Part shown: positions 1-8,040 of the stretch, in pieces
How positions within the stretch are numbered: the stretch's first letter is position 1
How the letters are laid out: each line of letters starts with the position of its first letter
NCBI RefSeq assembly: GCF_024171535.1
Contig: NZ_JALJZV010000001.1
Location: forward strand, 1 to 64,000
DNA length: 64,000 bases
From: Flavobacterium sp. HSC-61S13
GTDB taxonomy: Bacteria; Bacteroidota; Bacteroidia; Flavobacteriales; Flavobacteriaceae
Direction of reading: 5' to 3'
Position numbers and translations under genes: made by a program
The notes under the pieces: model-generated
The model's input: the letters and a program-made list of their open reading frames with translations, nothing else
Told to the model about the DNA's origin: nothing
Database searches by the model: none

Positions 1-466
1 TTTATTTAAAGAATAAGTTATTTTTTTGGACGAATATTCTCTGAACCGCTGGATTGCGGGGTGTTTCCATTTTTTCGTATATCGTACTTAAGTCCATCGC
101 TAGCCACATCGATAAGGGTTTCTAAATAATCGATTTTAATCTGTTTTTGACCTACGGCACGCTCTAATTCTTTGATACGCTTTTCTAATGCCTTTAATTT
201 TTCACTACTACTTGCTTTCATCTCAACTACTCTTTGACCTTTTTCATTAAAATTAGAAAATTTATAGATCCAATCGTAAATTAAGGAATTAGAAATTTCA
301 TAAAGTTTTGAAAGTTGTAATACACTGTAACTTCCGGATTCAAATTGAGAGACAATCTCTCGCTTAAATTCAACGCTATAAACGCGCTGCTTCTTAATGA
401 CGTGAATATTTGCTTTCATATAAATTGATTTTTTAGGTCAACCTATATCAGGGACGTACAACGTAC
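1..466 (-). mobile_element. Right-hand part of an IS3-family insertion sequence, cut by the window edge
   Basis: The IS3-type OrfA at 18-419 and the non-coding DNA to about 466 look like one end of an insertion sequence; OrfB would lie to the left, outside the window. The DNA between the OrfA start and the heptamer repeat at 467 should hold the terminal inverted repeat, but the other end is not visible, so the exact boundary and any target duplication cannot be fixed. The element could also be a solo OrfA remnant. Confidence 0.55.
18..419 (-). CDS. IS3-family transposase OrfA (helix-turn-helix subunit)
   Basis: A 133-residue protein. Residues about 13-50 form a helix-turn-helix of the IS3/IS911 OrfA type (YSVEFKREIVSQFESGSYSV, then LSKLYEISNSLIYDWIYKF). 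Residues about 70-105 form a leucine-zipper-like coiled coil (LKALEKRIKELERAV, then IDYLETLIDVA). In this family OrfA binds the element ends, and an OrfAB fusion made by -1 frameshifting is the transposase. The last codons contain a run of seven A on the coding strand (positions 21-27) directly before the TAA stop at 18-20, a plausible slippery site for that frameshift. OrfB, with its DDE domain, would follow beyond position 1, so activity cannot be judged. Confidence 0.85.
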   Translation of the reverse strand: MKANIHVIKKQRVYSVEFKREIVSQFESGSYSVLQLSKLYEISNSLIYDWIYKFSNFNEKGQRVVEMKASSSEKLKALEKRIKELERAVGQKQIKIDYLETLIDVASDGLKYDIRKNGNTPQSSGSENIRPKK

Positions 467-550
467 ACGACTCACGACTCACGACTCACGACTCACGACT
501 CACGACTCACGACTCACGACTCACGACTCACGATTTACGATTTACGATTT
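467..550. repeat. Heptanucleotide tandem repeat, 9 x ACGACTC then 3 x ACGATTT
   Basis: Nine perfect copies of ACGACTC occupy 467-529. Three copies of the variant ACGATTT follow at 530-550, overlapping the last codons and stop (542-544) of the minus-strand amidohydrolase. The array lies between the IS3-like element and that gene. Simple arrays like this expand and contract by replication slippage. Because the stop codon lies within the variant copies, changes in number of the ACGACTC units would alter the 3' untranslated region and not the protein. Confidence 0.95.
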
Positions 551-2320
551 ACGCTTATACACGGTAATACCTTCCTTAATGGTTTCCATCACCTTAATAT
601 CTCTTAATTGGGCGGGATTAATGGTCAATGGATTTTGATCCAATATCACGAGATCCGCTAATTTCCCAGCTTTAATAGAGCCTTTGCTAGCTTCTTCTTG
701 AAGTTGGTATGCTCCTTTAATAGTAATGGCTTTTAGAGCCTCTAAAGCAGAGATACGTTCATTAGGTCCCAATATGCGACCAGAACGCGTTTTTCGATTA
801 ACAGCAGCATATACAGCGGTGATCAGATCGGGTGGTGTTACTGGTGCATCATGATGTATTGTAAAAAGTATCCCTGCTTTTAAGGCCGATTGAGCTGGGC
901 TGATAAAAGCCGCGCGTTCTGGGCCAAAAACACTGGAGTAATGCCAGTCACCCCAAAGATAAGTATGGGTTGAGAAGTAGGAGGGAATCAAGCCTAAATC
1001 CTTTATTTTTTGAATGTGATCGGGACGGCTGTTTTGAACGTGAATCAAGGTTACCCGTAGTTCCGGTTTGTAAATTTCCTCATCTTTTAATTGCTGAATC
1101 ACGCGTATCGCTTGATCGATAGCCGCATCGCCATTGACGTGAAGTTGTGCGGTTATATTATTTTGAAATAAGGTTTTAAGATCGGTGTAAAGGACGTCAT
1201 CTGTAAATATGGGAAAACCTTTGTAATCTGGACTTTGTCCTTCAGGAGGCACCAGATAGGGCTGAGTTAACCACGCGGTTTTACCCTGTGGGGATCCGTC
1301 GTCAGAGAATTTAAAACCGGCTAATTTCAGTCTGTTTTTATACTTCATATAGTCGGGCTTCAATTGCTCGAAATCTTTTTTAACATTTTCATAGTCTGGA
1401 AAATAAACGATATCTGCTTTAAACAAATGCTTGTCGGCAGCTTCTTTCAGCAATCCAAGACTTTCACCCATAGTTCGTCCATCGCATATCGTTGTTTGTC
1501 CGTAGCTCAACCATTCCTCTTGAGCTTTCATCAGGTTTTTAAGGGCTACCGATTGCAAGGTATCTGCGCCAACTGTATAAGCATCTTCACTATCATTAGG
1601 GGTAGAACTAGCAGTCGGATCTACCTTTTGCATTAAGGTTAATAAAGCTATAAAACTGGCATTTTCTTCGAGTTTACCATTGAGTTTCCCCGTTTTTGGA
1701 TAGCGTCCCAAATGCCCACCTTCAGGATCTGCTGAGGAATCCGACAATCCAACTAATTGTAACAAAGCGCTGTTGCCAACACTAGCATGACCCGATGCAT
1801 GGATGACAATGATGGGAACGGTGCTACTAACAGCATCCAATTCTTCTTTAGTTGGGTGACGGTGTTCGATCATAATCGCGTCGTCATAACCATTTCCAAT
1901 CAAGGGTTGTTGGTTGGATGTTGGAAGTTGATCTAATTGTTTTTTTAAGGCTTTTTGCAAATCGGGAATCGAATTGACCGTACCGTAGGGATCGGGCGAC
2001 AAGTCTACCGCTTGCATCATACCCGCGCGGGAAGTCAAATGTCCGTGAACATCGATAAACCCAGGTAATAGGGTTTTTCCTTCCAAGTCCACTTGCGCGG
2101 TTTTAGCGTCAATATATTTTTCGGCATCTGCTTTAGTTCCTGCAAACAGTATTTTACCTTTTTTTAATAAAACGGCTTCCACCTGTAGATTTGCATCCTC
2201 CATAGTAATAATAGGACCACCAAAATACATCAAATCGGCCATTTCGTCTTTAGCGCTTTTTTTCTGGCAAGAACCCAAAATTGCTATAACCGTGAATAGG
2301 AGTATTAATTTTAGTTTCAT
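542..2320 (-). CDS. Lipoprotein amidohydrolase, YtcJ-like (amidohydrolase_3)
   Basis: A 592-residue metal-dependent hydrolase of the amidohydrolase superfamily, YtcJ/Amidohydro_3 type. The N-terminus is a lipoprotein signal with the lipobox LGSC (Cys18), so the enzyme is probably tethered in the envelope. The metal-binding HxH lies at residues 92-94 (DVHGHL). Further family motifs are HVNGDAAID near residue 395 and HHDAPVTPPD near 490, and the C-terminal GKLADLVILDQNP closes the composite beta-sandwich. Family members hydrolyse amide or carbamate bonds; the substrate cannot be predicted. It is transcribed alone, and its last codons overlap the heptamer repeat. Start chosen because it gives the complete lipoprotein signal. 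Confidence 0.88.
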   Translation of the reverse strand: MKLKLILLFTVIAILGSCQKKSAKDEMADLMYFGGPIITMEDANLQVEAVLLKKGKILFAGTKADAEKYIDAKTAQVDLEGKTLLPGFIDVHGHLTSRAGMMQAVDLSPDPYGTVNSIPDLQKALKKQLDQLPTSNQQPLIGNGYDDAIMIEHRHPTKEELDAVSSTVPIIVIHASGHASVGNSALLQLVGLSDSSADPEGGHLGRYPKTGKLNGKLEENASFIALLTLMQKVDPTASSTPNDSEDAYTVGADTLQSVALKNLMKAQEEWLSYGQTTICDGRTMGESLGLLKEAADKHLFKADIVYFPDYENVKKDFEQLKPDYMKYKNRLKLAGFKFSDDGSPQGKTAWLTQPYLVPPEGQSPDYKGFPIFTDDVLYTDLKTLFQNNITAQLHVNGDAAIDQAIRVIQQLKDEEIYKPELRVTLIHVQNSRPDHIQKIKDLGLIPSYFSTHTYLWGDWHYSSVFGPERAAFISPAQSALKAGILFTIHHDAPVTPPDLITAVYAAVNRKTRSGRILGPNERISALEALKAITIKGAYQLQEEASKGSIKAGKLADLVILDQNPLTINPAQLRDIKVMETIKEGITVYKRKS

Positions 2321-2645
2321 AATGTGATTTGTTTAGATGTTAAAATGCAAATGTCTTAGTAAATGTATTGGTTATTTTTAACAATAGGATGATTTTTACG
2401 GATATTTTTGACTTAAAAATCGCAGCATTGTCAGCTATTTTCTTAATGGGTTGCGTAGCAATTCTAAACTGGGAGAAAATTAGCTTATTGGTTTCGTTGG
2501 TGGTTCAATGATCTTCTAAAATCACTTTTTTTAATAGGAAACGTAAATTTCAAGTTAATAATGCGCAAAATGTGTGGTTTTAAATCAAAAAAAACCTAAT
2601 GAATAGTTAAATTCATTAGTTTTACGCTCTAAAATATTTAAAGGG
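2321..2645. other. Intergenic region between divergent genes, with one tiny ORF
   Basis: This 325-bp region separates the divergent amidohydrolase and DoxX-like genes and should hold both promoters. I see no perfect TAnnTTTG box. The only reading frame of note is a 40-codon hydrophobic ORF at 2389-2511 on the plus strand (contains FLMGCVAIL). It could be a small membrane peptide but has no independent support. Confidence 0.5.
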
Positions 2646-3770
2646 ATGTCGGAATTCAATCAGGTTAGAACTTATTGGTTTAAAAAATTTAGCGAATCGT
2701 TATTGGTTGGTGTTTCGTTGACTAATTTTATATTGGGCTTCGCTACTTTATTACCTCAAGGATTTATGAATTATTTCCCGATGTTGATGATGGGTAGTTT
2801 GATCGCGTCCATACTTTTTGCGTTGTGTTTTGCGAGTTATTGGCATTATAAAGAAAAGCGATCGTCGGCTTTTAATTCTCCTCAGATACACGCTTGGTTT
2901 CAAGGAATTATACGGTATTGTTTGGCCTTTTTTCTTTCTATATATGGTTTTGCAAAATTGTTTCACCTTCAATTTGTTACCTCATACCACTTGCAAGATT
3001 CGATAGTAAGTACTTTAAATGGGACGGAGTTAACATGGAATTATTTTGGGCACTCCGATCAAATGGGTTTTATTATTGGTATATGTCAAGTATTGGGAGG
3101 CGTATTATTGTTGTTTAGAAGGACAACTTTGGCGGGAATTGCGGTGCTTTTACCAATTATGCTCAATGTGGTGTTGATCAATCAGTTTTATCAGATTTCT
3201 GTAGGCGCATTTATTAATTCGGTCATATATACTTTGGGATTGATTTATTTATTGACGCTGTATAGTACAGAATTAATGGCACTTTTATCAAAATATAAAA
3301 ATAATTTGCCTGTTGTTGTTCATCCCATACTAAGAAACATATTTCGAGTATTAAGCATCGGTTTGGCTTGTGGATTTGTACTTTTTGTTTCGAATAAAAG
3401 TAAAAGTACGGTACCCTATTACGGGAAATGGGAGGTAGAGCAGATGATACGCAACGGTAAGCAGGTTACTGAAAACGAATGGGTACAAGATTCAACGGCA
3501 TGGAAAGTGATCTATTTTGAACAGCGGAATCTAGCTTATTTTTGCCCAAATCCTTTTGTTTACGAAAACGACCGCAGTTTGGTATTACAATATCAATATG
3601 ATGAAATCAAAAAGGATTTAAAACTGATTTCTTACGAACGTAATGCGGAAATTGGCGATACCATTCCCGTGAATATTAAAAGTTCAACAGCAGATTCCAT
3701 GCAGTGGGATTTGGTGTTTTATTCGGATACGATTCAATTAAAACTCAAAAAATCAGTGCAAGCCCCATAG
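2646..3770 (+). CDS. DoxX-like membrane protein with C-terminal soluble domain
   Basis: A 374-residue protein. The first ~250 residues hold six to seven hydrophobic helices resembling the DoxX/DoxD-like membrane family: GIIRYCLAFFLSIYGFAKLF is the typical DoxX entry helix, followed by a GGVLLLFRRTTLAGIAVL helix pair. After a last membrane segment near residues 235-250 comes a ~125-residue hydrophilic domain (GKWEVEQMIRNGK, then YEKNAEIGDTIPV-like segments) likely outside the membrane. Function is unknown; DoxX relatives are linked to redox or respiratory functions. The gene is monocistronic and converges on the TPR regulator, with only 6 bp between stop codons. Confidence 0.75.
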   Translation: MSEFNQVRTYWFKKFSESLLVGVSLTNFILGFATLLPQGFMNYFPMLMMGSLIASILFALCFASYWHYKEKRSSAFNSPQIHAWFQGIIRYCLAFFLSIYGFAKLFHLQFVTSYHLQDSIVSTLNGTELTWNYFGHSDQMGFIIGICQVLGGVLLLFRRTTLAGIAVLLPIMLNVVLINQFYQISVGAFINSVIYTLGLIYLLTLYSTELMALLSKYKNNLPVVVHPILRNIFRVLSIGLACGFVLFVSNKSKSTVPYYGKWEVEQMIRNGKQVTENEWVQDSTAWKVIYFEQRNLAYFCPNPFVYENDRSLVLQYQYDEIKKDLKLISYERNAEIGDTIPVNIKSSTADSMQWDLVFYSDTIQLKLKKSVQAP

Positions 3771-3776
3771 GTGATT

Positions 3777-5552
3777 TTACACAATATTTTGTATAAAGTC
3801 TTCCAAATCGACGTCTTTTTGGAGTTTTAATTTGATTTTTAGGCGGTATTTTGTCATGCGGATGGTTTTCAATTCGACATAGAGCAGATCCGCCATTTCT
3901 TTGGTAGGCATTTTAATAAAAATATAAGCACAGTATTTAAGATCAAGTGTGGTCAATTTGTTAGATGCGCATTCTTGTAATCGAATATAAAAATCGGGAT
4001 GAATTCTTTGTACTAGTTGTTCAAAACCGTCAAATTTGCGGTCTAAAAGCGTTTCGTATTTTAGTATTTTTTCGAATTGCCGCGTATTGATAGGCACATT
4101 GTTTTGGAGGTTTTGCCTTAGGTTCAACAGTATTTCATTTTTATGCGAAACTTGTATTTTTTTTGCGATGATTTCCTTTTGCAATCGACGGGTCTCCTCG
4201 GATTTTAATTTAGCGATTAATTCTGCATCGATTTTGGCTTGAGCTTCTTGATCTTTAATTTCAGATAATAGTGCGATTTCCTGTCTTTTGTGTTTGATAA
4301 AATGTCTAATATATAGAATAATCAGCAAGATAAAGATTGCAAATGCTGTAAATCCGATATAAAGTAGATTTTGTTTCTCTTCTAATTCCAATTCCTTTTT
4401 GCTCAGTTCGAACTTGGCCAGTTGCTGTTGTCCGATTTTGATATATCGGTCATCATAATAGTTCTGATAGTATTTAAAAGCTTCGTTTAGATGTTTATTC
4501 GAATCTTCAAAGCGTCCTGTTTTATCATAGAATTGTGCCAATTGCTGATGTAATTCGTATTTGTTTCTATAATTTTTAGGACGTTGATCTAACCATGCGA
4601 TGGCCTCGAGAAAAAGGCTTTCTGCCTCGAGTTGATTTTTTTGAATAATTTCTGCTTTAATACGGATCATATAACGATTGATAAGAAATTCGTCTGACTG
4701 TTCAGTAGGTAACAGCAAGGTCTTAGCGAGGTACAATCGGACCGCTTCTAAGTTGGTGACATCGGGTTCGATTTCTTGTTTAGACTGATAAATGTACATT
4801 AAATTAGCAATGATGTTTATACCGCTGCTTGTACGAATATATCCTGGATGATCATCGTATATGCTCAAGGCCTTTTTTAAACAAACTAAAGCGCTATCGA
4901 GAACTTGTGCGTTTTGTGTTTTTTCAAATTCAGACAGAAAGCGAACTCCGCGTATGTTCCATGCATAGCAAATACTGTGATAATCTTTACTTTTAAAACC
5001 ATTTTCAATAGCTAAATTAGAATATTTATCGGCCTGCGATATATCTGCTAGATAGTAGTTCGTAAGTACGCTGTAGTTTAGTGATTTTAGTTTATAGTCC
5101 GTTTTTCCAAGCAATTGTAGGGATATATAAATATCTTTTAAGCCGTCTCTATCACTGAGGTAAAATTTCGACAAGCCGATCTGGTGATAAGCGGTGGCTT
5201 TGGCGCGCTTGACTGTTGTTTTATGAATGTATTTGGTCGTATTATCCATTTCAATATAGGCCTGATCAACTTGACCTTGTAGGGCGTAGGTCAGCGCCAA
5301 ACTCGAGTAGGCATAAACGCAAAACTGTTGATCTTGCTGCTTGGTAGCTAAATTTATAGCGCGTTGTGCAGTTTGTAAGGATCGAAGGGTATCTGATTTA
5401 TAGTAAATAGCCAATTCAGAAAGCGGAATGATTTTGCGTTTGTCGGCTAGATTTTTTGTATGGACTAATACTTCTAACGAGTCAATAATTTTTTGTTGCC
5501 CAGAAGAGATCAAGGGATAAATTAATATAAGAAGTAGAAAGCGATACCGCAT
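3777..5552 (-). CDS. Membrane-anchored TPR regulator with C-terminal helix-turn-helix
   Basis: A 591-residue protein of an architecture common in Bacteroidota. It has a Sec signal (first ~19 residues, ending LISSGQQ) and a helical TPR-like region to about residue 390. One transmembrane helix follows (about 395-415, LLYIGFTAFAIFILLIILYI), then a coiled coil rich in K/E (about 420-490). A C-terminal helix-turn-helix resembles LuxR-type effector domains (EMADLLYVELKTIRMTKYRL). The TPRs face the periplasm and the DNA-binding domain the cytoplasm, so it probably converts an envelope signal into transcription directly. Targets are unknown; the convergent DoxX-like gene is a neighbour but not necessarily a target. 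Confidence 0.82.
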   Translation of the reverse strand: MRYRFLLLILIYPLISSGQQKIIDSLEVLVHTKNLADKRKIIPLSELAIYYKSDTLRSLQTAQRAINLATKQQDQQFCVYAYSSLALTYALQGQVDQAYIEMDNTTKYIHKTTVKRAKATAYHQIGLSKFYLSDRDGLKDIYISLQLLGKTDYKLKSLNYSVLTNYYLADISQADKYSNLAIENGFKSKDYHSICYAWNIRGVRFLSEFEKTQNAQVLDSALVCLKKALSIYDDHPGYIRTSSGINIIANLMYIYQSKQEIEPDVTNLEAVRLYLAKTLLLPTEQSDEFLINRYMIRIKAEIIQKNQLEAESLFLEAIAWLDQRPKNYRNKYELHQQLAQFYDKTGRFEDSNKHLNEAFKYYQNYYDDRYIKIGQQQLAKFELSKKELELEEKQNLLYIGFTAFAIFILLIILYIRHFIKHKRQEIALLSEIKDQEAQAKIDAELIAKLKSEETRRLQKEIIAKKIQVSHKNEILLNLRQNLQNNVPINTRQFEKILKYETLLDRKFDGFEQLVQRIHPDFYIRLQECASNKLTTLDLKYCAYIFIKMPTKEMADLLYVELKTIRMTKYRLKIKLKLQKDVDLEDFIQNIV

Positions 5553-5719
5553 GAATAAATGATTACAGACTAACTTTAGGTACTTTATAACTTATAAAGT
5601 TAATTAAAAAATCGTTTTATATTGTTTTATTTAACAAAAAAGAATAAAGACGATTATACTTGTTTTAGAAGATAATGTCTTTATTCTGATTAACATGAAA
5701 AAACGTAAAAATGTGATCT

Positions 5720-6145
5720 TTAGATTTTATTACCGCTGAAAGTCATGGTTACTCCACCTTCTCTTCCAGCGATTATCAATTTTTTTGTTTTGTGATTATA
5801 GGCTATACTTGGAACTTCTCCAGCCTTAGATAGTATTGTCGGATCTACTCCTTCAATCATGATAACCCCTTCAATATAGACGGTGGCAGTAATTTTTTTA
5901 CCCGATACCTTATTGTTAAGTATAAATAGGGCTTGTTCGTTATTGACTAGTTCAACGATTACTGTAGCCTCATCTTTACCGGTATATCCAGAAAACGTAC
6001 CTTCAATGTATTCTACGGGTGTTGTCTTATATCCACCAATTGTATTACCATTATCATCGTCACTACTGCTACAAGCATTTAAAACGACTAGCAGCGTTAA
6101 GATTGCGGTAATTGACAGCATTCTTTTCAAATTTTTTTTATTCAT
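5720..6145 (-). CDS. Small lipoprotein of unknown function
   Basis: A 141-residue protein with a type II signal peptide (VVLNACSSSDDDNG: Cys25 followed by the Ser/Asp-rich stretch typical of exported lipoproteins in Bacteroidota). The mature part is ~110 residues, rich in beta-forming stretches (GTFSGYTGKDEATVIVELV, then KKLIIAGREGGVTMTFSG), suggesting a small beta-sandwich. I do not recognise a named family. It stands alone, about 170 bp downstream of the TPR regulator start and in the same direction. A TAnnTTTG-type box (6168-6175, minus strand) lies 22 bp before the start codon. Confidence 0.75.
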   Translation of the reverse strand: MNKKNLKRMLSITAILTLLVVLNACSSSDDDNGNTIGGYKTTPVEYIEGTFSGYTGKDEATVIVELVNNEQALFILNNKVSGKKITATVYIEGVIMIEGVDPTILSKAGEVPSIAYNHKTKKLIIAGREGGVTMTFSGNKI

Positions 6146-6167
6146 AGCTTTAATTATTTAATTACAG

Positions 6168-6175
6168 CAAATGTA
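6168..6175 (-). promoter_or_regulatory. Putative -7 promoter box TACATTTG
   Basis: On the minus strand this reads TACATTTG, matching the Bacteroidota sigma consensus TAnnTTTG. It lies 22 bp upstream of the small lipoprotein start (6145). No convincing -33 TTG at normal spacing was found, so this is tentative. Confidence 0.4.
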
Positions 6176-6361
6176 TTCCTAAGTCTTTTACGGCTTAAAT
6201 TTTCACAGACTACAAAACGTCTACATGTTTTTGGTTTTTTGGTTAATAGTTTGAAAAACAAAGAGTTGTTTGGGGAAATAAGACCATTTTAACAAGCCGC
6301 TTGTTAGTATATATACTATTTACGTTATTTGTTTCGGAGGTTTATGAGGTAAGTGGTGTAA

Positions 6362-6395
6362 AGAAAAAGCCCTTTGAAATAGATTTCAAAGGGCT
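6362..6395 (-). terminator. Rho-independent terminator after DUF6048 gene
   Basis: A perfect 13-bp stem, AGCCCTTTGAAAT (6368-6380) with ATTTCAAAGGGCT (6383-6395), is followed on the minus strand by a T-run (complement of 6363-6367). It lies about 30 bp beyond the stop of the 6427-7179 gene. Confidence 0.85.
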
Positions 6396-6426
6396 AATGA
6401 TCATTTTATTTAGAGAATCTCAAAGA

Positions 6427-7179
6427 TTACTTCTTTTTGACTTCGGGTTTTTTGTCTTCTAACGGATTGGTTTCTTCAATTGTTTTGACAACTTTTTGGG
6501 ATTTATATAAAGGAATTAAATAGGAGATGGTATAGTTCATGCCAACTCCAATCCCGCCACTGTATTTTTTGTTGTATCCCGGTATGTACAGATTCTCAAA
6601 ATTTTCAGGCTCTTTTTGGTGTACCAATCCATTGAGTCGAACACTGAATCCCAGGAAGACATTGTCGAATATACGCGTGCGTATACCAGCAACAAATTCA
6701 ACCCAATGTGCGCTGAGTCCACTGTACTTTTTATTCGGGGTCTCCAATGTTTTATCAAAATACGAATTGGGGCTATAAATCGTATAGGAATTCAAATTTT
6801 GCGAAAAACTTGAAAAACCATATCTAAAACCGGCATAAATCATGTTTTCTAAATCCATCCAGTTTTGATGGGAGTTGTAATCGACTCCGACTTTGATAAA
6901 GCTCCCATTGGTTGTGAAGTTGAATTGATCTTCATCTTTGGTCATTTTTTCCTTTCCCAATTCTGCACTGGCAAATAATTTTTTGGTCAAACGGTAATCG
7001 GCTTCGATTTCAAATCCGTTGTAGTTTTTATCGTAAACGTTTCGGGCAACGCGATATAAATCGACACCAACTCTCAAACCATATCGCTGTGGATAAAAAT
7101 GAGGTAGTGAATCTTGTGCCCATCCAATACTTGAAAGAAGCACCAAACCAAAACTAATAATATATTTTAATGTGCTCAT
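6427..7179 (-). CDS. DUF6048 family outer-membrane-like protein
   Basis: A 250-residue exported protein with a signal peptide ending near GWAQDS. The mature chain shows alternating beta-strands with aromatic girdle residues (RYGLRVGVDLYRVARNVYD, ADYRLTKKLFASAELGKE, GGIGVGMNYTISYLIP), consistent with a small outer-membrane beta-barrel. It matches the DUF6048 proteins I know from Flavobacteriia. These sit directly after a DUF6452 lipoprotein and near rlmD, exactly as here. The start overlaps the 3' end of the DUF6452 gene by 26 bp, implying translational coupling. The C-terminus is a charged tail (EDKKPEVKKK). Function unknown. Confidence 0.8.
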   Translation of the reverse strand: MSTLKYIISFGLVLLSSIGWAQDSLPHFYPQRYGLRVGVDLYRVARNVYDKNYNGFEIEADYRLTKKLFASAELGKEKMTKDEDQFNFTTNGSFIKVGVDYNSHQNWMDLENMIYAGFRYGFSSFSQNLNSYTIYSPNSYFDKTLETPNKKYSGLSAHWVEFVAGIRTRIFDNVFLGFSVRLNGLVHQKEPENFENLYIPGYNKKYSGGIGVGMNYTISYLIPLYKSQKVVKTIEETNPLEDKKPEVKKK

Positions 7180-7666
7180 CTGTCTCTGTAGTAATATTTG
7201 TGGTCATGATTTCATATCTATTGATCCATTCTCCAATGCCATTATCGTTGAGTTTTGGATTGTTTTCTGCGCTCGTACTTAGTGTGAAAATATTTTTATA
7301 GCCACAGGCTTTACTCACATAAATCGTTTCTATTTCGTACTTAAAGCTTAAGGTATCTCGACGAACAACATCAATTCCCGCTTCGTCTTTAGTCGTGAGC
7401 TGTAAGACCCATTTCGTTTCATTACTGTCTAAACGCAGTGGTAATTTTATTTCGCTACCCGATCTCGTAATCATTTTTTCATTGCCGACTTCATAAGCGA
7501 CTAAGACCCCATTGCTATTTGGGCTTAGCGGTTCTAGTCTGTCGAAAAATTTGATCAATACACTGGGAGTAGTTGGCGTAGTTTCTGGGCAAATGTCATC
7601 TTTTTCGCAACCGACTACGGCTAATAATAGAAATAGAAGGCCAGTATAAAATCCTAGTTTTTTCAT
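7154..7666 (-). CDS. DUF6452 family lipoprotein
   Basis: A 170-residue lipoprotein. The signal peptide ends in AVVGCEKDD (Cys20), followed by a mature beta-rich domain including SVLIKFFDRLEPLSPNSNG and a terminal ISTY-like segment. It matches DUF6452, whose members precede DUF6048 genes next to rlmD in flavobacteria. The two proteins probably form an outer-membrane pair of unknown role. The gene is the first of a two-gene minus-strand operon that ends in the terminator at 6362-6395. Confidence 0.8.
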   Translation of the reverse strand: MKKLGFYTGLLFLLLAVVGCEKDDICPETTPTTPSVLIKFFDRLEPLSPNSNGVLVAYEVGNEKMITRSGSEIKLPLRLDSNETKWVLQLTTKDEAGIDVVRRDTLSFKYEIETIYVSKACGYKNIFTLSTSAENNPKLNDNGIGEWINRYEIMTTNITTETDEHIKIYY

Positions 7667-8040
7667 TCGAGATTCATGTTTATTAATAATGCTTATCTGG
7701 TAACTATTGATTGTTCGTGTTTTTTGATCACCACTTTTTAACAGCGCACTACTAGAGCAATATTACTGTTTTTTTAAATGATTTGAAAACGATCGGTTCA
7801 ATTGTTCGTTGCCGTTACCAATAACTTAAGAACAGGGTCTATTTGCTGTTCCTAAAATTGATTTGTTTTTACAATTCCCAAAAGTAATAAATCTAAGGGC
7901 ATCATAAAGAAAAAGCATTGCTATTTGCAATGCTTTTTCTTTATTAATTGATTTGGGGCGCAAATGGCGCTATATTTTGTACTATACAAAAAGGGTTATC
8001 AATCTGTATTTTCAAAAAAGCAGACTGACCTTATTGCTTA
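7667..8040. other. Intergenic region with terminator and candidate promoter
   Basis: This 374-bp stretch between DUF6452 and rlmD holds the strong hairpin at 7906-7942 (rlmD terminator). A minus-strand TACTTTTG box at 7879-7886 could start the DUF6452-DUF6048 transcript, though it would give a leader of about 200 nt. I see no further gene. Confidence 0.5.
7906..7942 (-). terminator. Terminator downstream of rlmD
   Basis: A perfect 16-bp stem, AAAGAAAAAGCATTGC (7906-7921) with GCAATGCTTTTTCTTT (7927-7942) and a 5-nt loop. It has A- and T-rich flanks, so it can work in both directions. It lies ~100 bp beyond the rlmD stop on the minus strand. Confidence 0.85.

Noticed and set aside
1364..1636. 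90-codon plus-strand ORF inside the amidohydrolase gene
   Set aside because: Entirely antisense to a well-supported coding region with clear family motifs; a frame shadow.
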